64,000 nt of DNA. It comes from Mycolicibacter hiberniae (GTDB lineage Bacteria; Actinomycetota; Actinomycetes; Mycobacteriales; Mycobacteriaceae). The stretch covers positions 3,100,001 to 3,164,000 of the forward strand of contig NZ_AP022609.1 of the NCBI RefSeq assembly GCF_010729485.1, in the 5' to 3' direction. Below are positions 60,139-64,000 of this stretch, piece by piece. The position numbers and the translations under genes were made by a program. The notes under the pieces were generated by a model. That model was not told the DNA's origin and did no database searches. It was given only the letters and a program-made list of their open reading frames with translations. Each line of letters opens with the position of its first letter. The first letter of the stretch is position 1.

Positions 60139-61005
60139 CTAGCCGCGATCGGGCCCCGGCGACGTCGACCGGAACTTGCCGAACCGCATCAGGTAGCGCG
60201 GCACACCCGTGGCGCCGACGCAGCGCGGCCAGTCGTCGGCGCGGAAGTAGGCGTCCGAACCGCCGTCGACAAAGATCACGCTGCCGCAGAGGAAGTCCGC
60301 CGCATCGGAGAGCATGAACAGCATCCAATCCGCCAACTGGGCGGGATCGCCGTAGCCGCCGACCGGCACCGGGAAACTGCGGACCGCCTTCTCCTGACCC
60401 GGTGTAGCGAGCTGCTTTTCCAGCAGCGGTGTCATGATCGCCCCCGGCGCCAGGGCGTTGAGCCGGATGCCGGCGCCAGCCCAGGCCGGCTGGACCGCCT
60501 GGCGACGGACCCACCGCGAGACGGCGATCTTGGAGGCCGCGTAGGCAATCGACGGCGCACCGGGCCCGAACAGACGCAGCCGGCGCACCGCCTTGGGCGC
60601 TTTGCCGGCCAGCAGTGCCCGCACCGCCGCCCCCGGCACCACCGGCACGGTGGTGGTCGAGTTGCTGGCGATCACCACCACTTTGGCTCCGCCCGCCGCA
60701 GCCAGCGCCGGTCGCCACGCCTGCAGCAGGTCGACCACGCCGAAGTAGTTGACCTGCAGGATCAGTGGCACCGCCCGCGGTGTGGGTCCGACGCCGGCCG
60801 CCAGTACCGCCCCGTCGAGGTGCCCCCCGCAGCGCTCCAGAACCTGTTGGGCTGCCGCCGCCCGACCGTCCGGGCCGGAGAGGTCGGCGACAACGTCGGC
60901 GTCGCGCAGGTCGACTCCGATCACCGTGTGGTCTTGGGCCCGCAGTTTCTCCGCGGCCTGTCGTCCCATCCCGGATGCCGACCCGGTGACCGCATAAGTG
61001 CCCAT
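60139..61005 (-). CDS. Short-chain dehydrogenase/reductase
   Basis: This 288-residue SDR has the cofactor motif YAVTGSASGMGRQAAE, an LAAGVG region in place of NNAG, IASNSTTT and YAASK for the catalytic Tyr/Lys, and GSVIFVDGGSDAYFR near the end. An inserted segment of about 30 residues (PGAAVRALLAGKAPKAVRRL) precedes the active site. It lies 2 bp downstream of another SDR gene and is probably co-transcribed with it. Substrate unknown. Confidence 0.86.
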   Translation of the reverse strand: MGTYAVTGSASGMGRQAAEKLRAQDHTVIGVDLRDADVVADLSGPDGRAAAAQQVLERCGGHLDGAVLAAGVGPTPRAVPLILQVNYFGVVDLLQAWRPALAAAGGAKVVVIASNSTTTVPVVPGAAVRALLAGKAPKAVRRLRLFGPGAPSIAYAASKIAVSRWVRRQAVQPAWAGAGIRLNALAPGAIMTPLLEKQLATPGQEKAVRSFPVPVGGYGDPAQLADWMLFMLSDAADFLCGSVIFVDGGSDAYFRADDWPRCVGATGVPRYLMRFGKFRSTSPGPDRG

Positions 61006-61007
61006 GG

Positions 61008-61832
61008 CTAGTCCTCCCCCACCACTCCGCGCAGCCCGTCCGCGCCGAACGCCGGCTCCAGCATCGCCGAAAAGTCCGGCCCACGGCGCAGCATCTGCCC
61101 ACCGTCGACGTTGATGATCTGGCCGGTGATATACCCGGCCGCGTCGCTGAGCAGGAACAGTGCCAGGTTGGCCACGTCCTCGACTTCACCGGCACGGGGC
61201 AGCGGCGTACAGATGCGGTAGTCCTCGCTCAGCTCGGGCGAGTCGAGGATCGGGGCGACCAGCTCGGTGCGGGTCAGGCCCGGTCGGATGCTGTTGACCC
61301 GTACCCACGAGGGCCCCAGTTCGTCGGCGGCCAGCTGCATGAGGTGGTCCAGCGCGGACTTGGTCGGCCCGTAGGCGCCGAACCAGCGGTGGGTATTGCT
61401 GGCCGCGATCGAGGAGATCCCGACGAACGAGCCGCCCCCGCCGCGCACCAGGGCCCGCCCGGCGTGCTTGAGCACGTACATCGAACCGTTGACGTTGAGG
61501 TCGACGGTGCGCCGCCAGGCCTGGGAGTCGATCTGGGTGATCGGTCCGATGGTCTCCGAGCCGCCGGCGCAGTGCACCACCCCGTGCAGCCTGCCGTGCG
61601 GGGCAGCGGCGGCTTCGACCGCGGCGATCACGCTGTCTTCATCGGTGACGTCCACCGGCAGATGCCGCACCTGACCGCCGAGTTCGGCGGCGACGGCCGC
61701 CAGCCGTTCGGCGTTGCGACCCACGATGAGCACGTCAGCGCCGGCGGCGGCCAGCGCGGCGGCCACGGCCTTACCTATGCCGCTGCCGCCACCGGTGACC
61801 AGGTAGCTGCGGTCTTCAAAGCTGAGCTGCAC
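61008..61832 (-). CDS. Short-chain dehydrogenase/reductase
   Basis: This 274-residue classical SDR has YLVTGGGSGIGKAVAAAL, HCAGGSE, GISSIAASNTH (Ser) and YGPTK, and the C-terminal ITGQIINVDGGQMLRRG. It is immediately upstream of the SDR at 60139-61005 and downstream of the crotonase gene, suggesting sequential steps on an acyl-CoA or alcohol intermediate. Substrate unknown. Confidence 0.88.
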   Translation of the reverse strand: MQLSFEDRSYLVTGGGSGIGKAVAAALAAAGADVLIVGRNAERLAAVAAELGGQVRHLPVDVTDEDSVIAAVEAAAAPHGRLHGVVHCAGGSETIGPITQIDSQAWRRTVDLNVNGSMYVLKHAGRALVRGGGGSFVGISSIAASNTHRWFGAYGPTKSALDHLMQLAADELGPSWVRVNSIRPGLTRTELVAPILDSPELSEDYRICTPLPRAGEVEDVANLALFLLSDAAGYITGQIINVDGGQMLRRGPDFSAMLEPAFGADGLRGVVGED

Positions 61833-61896
61833 GCCGGCCCCTCACGTCGTCACGGTCGAAACAAGTCTGGCTGCCGTCCACGCGAGCACCGGCCGG

Positions 61897-62829
61897 TCAG
61901 GGCTGGTCGCGGCGGGCCAGGCCGGTGGCCTTGGCGGTGCGCCAGTCCGGCACCTCGGGCGGCAGCGCGATCGGCGCGTTGTTGTCGTTATGTGCGGTCC
62001 AGTGCGCGTGGCCCAGCTGGTGGATGTGGAAGCCGTGTCGCAGGGCCTCGGTGAAGCCCATCGCATCGGCGGCGGCGTTCACCGAGTCCTTGATGAGCAA
62101 CGCGGCCATCGTCGGCAGGTCGGCGATGCGGCGGGCGAACTCCAGGGTGCGGTCGGCCAGCTCCTCGGTGGGAAACACCTTGGAGACCATGCCCAGCCGG
62201 TAGGCCTCGTCGGCGTCCAGCGAGTCGCCGGTCAGCAGCAGCTCCTTGGCCTTGCGCGGCCCGAACTCCCAGGGGTGGGCGTAGTACTCCACCCCGGGCA
62301 TCCCCAGCCGCACGCCGACCACGTCGGAGAACCGGGCGTTGTCGGCCGCGACGATCAGGTCGCAGGCCCAGATCAGCATCAGCCCAGCGGAGATGGTGTT
62401 GCCCTGTACCGACGCGATGGTGATCTTGCGCAGGTCGCGCCAGCGGCAGGTGTTGGCGAAGTAGTAATGCCACTCTTGCAGGTAGGTCTTCTCGACACTC
62501 GCCTCCCGGGTGCCGCCGTTGCCGGTGAAACTCCGGTGCTGGTTCGGCCCGGGCAGGCGTTCGGTCACCGCCGCCTCCGAGCCCAGGTCGTGACCGGCCG
62601 AGAAGTTCTTGCCGCGCGCCCCCAGGATCACCACCCGCACGTTGTCATCGGTTTCGGCCCGGCAGAACGCTTCGTCGAGCTCCACCAGCAGGGTCCGGTT
62701 CTGTGCGTTGTGGGTCTCCGGGCGATTCAGCCAGATTCGGGCGATGCGCCCGTCGTCGACGGTCTCATATTCGACATGGCCGCCCGAAGCGTCGCCGGCC
62801 TGGTTCGATGCGGTCTGCGATGTGACCAT
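61897..62829 (-). CDS. Enoyl-CoA hydratase/isomerase (crotonase) family protein
   Basis: This 310-residue crotonase starts at ATG 62829 with GGTGGAGG upstream. Family elements are IARIWLNRPETHNAQN, NFSAGHDLGSEAAV (first oxyanion strand) and SVQGNTISAGLMLIWACDL (second oxyanion Gly). The position that carries the first catalytic Glu in true hydratases appears to be Leu/Met here, and the second region reads GVRLGMPGVEYYAHPWEFG, so hydration may not be the reaction. It forms a leftward group with two SDR genes. Confidence 0.85.
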   Translation of the reverse strand: MVTSQTASNQAGDASGGHVEYETVDDGRIARIWLNRPETHNAQNRTLLVELDEAFCRAETDDNVRVVILGARGKNFSAGHDLGSEAAVTERLPGPNQHRSFTGNGGTREASVEKTYLQEWHYYFANTCRWRDLRKITIASVQGNTISAGLMLIWACDLIVAADNARFSDVVGVRLGMPGVEYYAHPWEFGPRKAKELLLTGDSLDADEAYRLGMVSKVFPTEELADRTLEFARRIADLPTMAALLIKDSVNAAADAMGFTEALRHGFHIHQLGHAHWTAHNDNNAPIALPPEVPDWRTAKATGLARRDQP

Positions 62830-62928
62830 TGCCTCCACCCTCGTCGTCGTCGCATCACAGGCTACGGCGGCGGGCACCAGCTGCCCGAGCCAGGTGTGAC
62901 ACAGCGCGCACTTCGCTAGAGTCAAGTC

Positions 62929-63102
62929 ATGCCTGCTAAATCCGAACCCGCCGACATCGAGGACGTGGAACCGCTGGCCGACAGCACCGCGAGCCAGGCC
63001 CGGCGCGTGGTTGCCGCCTACGCGGAGGACGCCGACGAATGCCGGGTGTTTCTCGCCATGCTGGGGATCGGGCCTGCGGCACCCGAGAAAAACGGGGCGT
63101 AA
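62929..63102 (+). CDS. Small conserved protein upstream of otsA (Rv3489 type)
   Basis: This is a 57-residue acidic protein ([20 protein letters not shown], ending PAAPEKNGA) with a predicted helix [20 protein letters not shown]. Its TAA stop shares a base with the otsA ATG (TAATG), indicating coupling. A small gene of this size precedes otsA in M. tuberculosis. Function unknown. Confidence 0.8.
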   Translation: MPAKSEPADIEDVEPLADSTASQARRVVAAYAEDADECRVFLAMLGIGPAAPEKNGA

Positions 63103-64000
63103 TGCCCGAGTCGGGGGGCCCCGGCGCGTCTCGGCCGCACCAACCCAACGGTTCGGGCCAGGTGCCGCCGGTTGAACCGGGAGACTCCGATTTCGTCGTC
63201 GTGGCCAACCGGTTGCCCATCGACATCGAGGTGCAGCCCGACGGCACGACAGCGTGGAAGCGCAGCCCGGGCGGGCTGGTCACCGCGCTGGAGCCGCTGC
63301 TGCGTAAGCGGCGCGGTGCCTGGGTGGGCTGGCCGGGCAGTCTGGATGCCCCTGCCGAACCCATCGACGTCGAAGATCTGCGCCTGCATCCGGTTCCGCT
63401 GAGCCCCACCGATATCGCCGAATACTACGAGGGCTTCTCCAACGCCACGCTGTGGCCGCTGTATCACGACGTTATCGTCAAGCCCATCTACCACCGGGAG
63501 TGGTGGAACCGCTACGTCGACGTCAATCGCCGCTTCGCCGAGGCCGCTTCGCGGGCCGCCGCGCCGGGCGCCACGGTGTGGGTCCAGGACTACCAGCTGC
63601 AACTGGTCCCCAAGATGCTGCGGACCCTGCGCCCCGACGTGACCATCGGCTTTTTCCTGCACATCCCGTTTCCGCCGGTAGAGCTGTTCATGCAACTGCC
63701 GTGGCGCACCGAGATCGTCGAGGGGCTGCTCGGCGCCGACCTGGTCGGCTTCCACCTGGCCGGCGGGGCACAGAACTTCTTGTTCCTGGCGCGCAAGCTC
63801 GTCGGCGCGCCCACCTCACGCGGGTCGGTGGGGGTGCGCAGCCGGTTCGGCGAAGTGCGACTGCCCGACCGCACGGTGCGAGTCGGCGCCTTCCCCATCT
63901 CGATCGATTCCGGCGAACTCGACCGCAAAGCCCGGGAGCGCGGAATCCGGCGTCGCGCCAAGGAGATTCGCGCCGAGCTCGGCCATCCCCGCAAGGTCCT
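63102..64000 (+). CDS. otsA: Trehalose-6-phosphate synthase OtsA (partial, runs off window)
   Basis: This GT20 glycosyltransferase makes trehalose-6-phosphate from a nucleotide-glucose and glucose-6-phosphate. About 299 of roughly 500 residues are visible. Features are [53 protein letters not shown] and VGAFPISID. An N-terminal extension of about 29 residues rich in Pro/Gly precedes the fold. It is translationally coupled to the small upstream gene. Confidence 0.95.
   Translation, partial: MPESGGPGASRPHQPNGSGQVPPVEPGDSDFVVVANRLPIDIEVQPDGTTAWKRSPGGLVTALEPLLRKRRGAWVGWPGSLDAPAEPIDVEDLRLHPVPLSPTDIAEYYEGFSNATLWPLYHDVIVKPIYHREWWNRYVDVNRRFAEAASRAAAPGATVWVQDYQLQLVPKMLRTLRPDVTIGFFLHIPFPPVELFMQLPWRTEIVEGLLGADLVGFHLAGGAQNFLFLARKLVGAPTSRGSVGVRSRFGEVRLPDRTVRVGAFPISIDSGELDRKARERGIRRRAKEIRAELGHPRKV

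Overview
The window comes from the chromosome of a nontuberculous Mycobacterium (or a close relative such as the M. terrae group; the species cannot be fixed from the sequence). The evidence is the high GC, two PGRS-type glycine-rich proteins, CYP51 with its 3Fe-4S ferredoxin, an NDMA-dependent alcohol dehydrogenase, PhoPR, and a gene order that follows the M. tuberculosis block Rv0803 to Rv0756c in reverse with many insertions. After a tRNA-Thr the conserved order stops. A small catabolic-looking cluster follows, and then Rv3489/otsA, which is remote from phoPR in M. tuberculosis.

Layout. 1-5013: purL (partial), pepC, and a DyP peroxidase-encapsulin pair. 5053-9306: an operon for a toluene-4-monooxygenase-like diiron enzyme (five subunits, no reductase) with a divergent MarR-type regulator that looks frameshifted. 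9349-18306: purQ-purS, an MBL hydrolase, an FAD dehydrogenase, a DUF2334-like protein, a DUF2254 membrane protein, a glutathione peroxidase, an intact oligopeptidase B and purC. 18434-24547: a secreted PGRS-GH5 (endoglycoceramidase-like) fusion, a membrane protein, a CYP126-type P450, purB and an unknown gene. 24816-31416: transhydrogenase pntAB, a TetR/esterase pair, a membrane protein and purD. 31533-39977: a giant signal-peptide-bearing PGRS gene containing 264-bp and 828-bp tandem repeats, interrupted by a cluster of five small indels. 40558-54583: two facing oxidation operons around a TetR regulator with two matching operator palindromes. Leftward are aldA, SDRs, a beta-hydroxyacid dehydrogenase and a CMD protein. 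Rightward are the regulator, CYP123, an SDR, CYP51, ferredoxin, an NTF2-like protein, a DapB-like dehydrogenase, a FabG3-like SDR, a CYP125-like P450 and adhB. 54572-58982: a 52-bp repeat array, a large stem-loop, YceI, HIT, PhoR/PhoP and a repeat protein. 59054-64000: tRNA-Thr, a meta-cleavage-type hydrolase, two SDRs, a crotonase, a 57-residue protein and otsA (partial).

How the parts relate. Six purine genes (purL, Q, S, C, B, D) form a backbone, and accessory genes sit between them. The accessory content is mainly oxidative chemistry: four P450s, a multicomponent diiron monooxygenase, many short-chain dehydrogenases, aldehyde and alcohol dehydrogenases and a peroxidase nanocompartment. 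The least familiar material is the pair of PGRS proteins that carry a Sec-like signal peptide and a shared YLP-YN module in place of a PE domain, and the diiron monooxygenase operon with its Cys-tailed MarR regulator.
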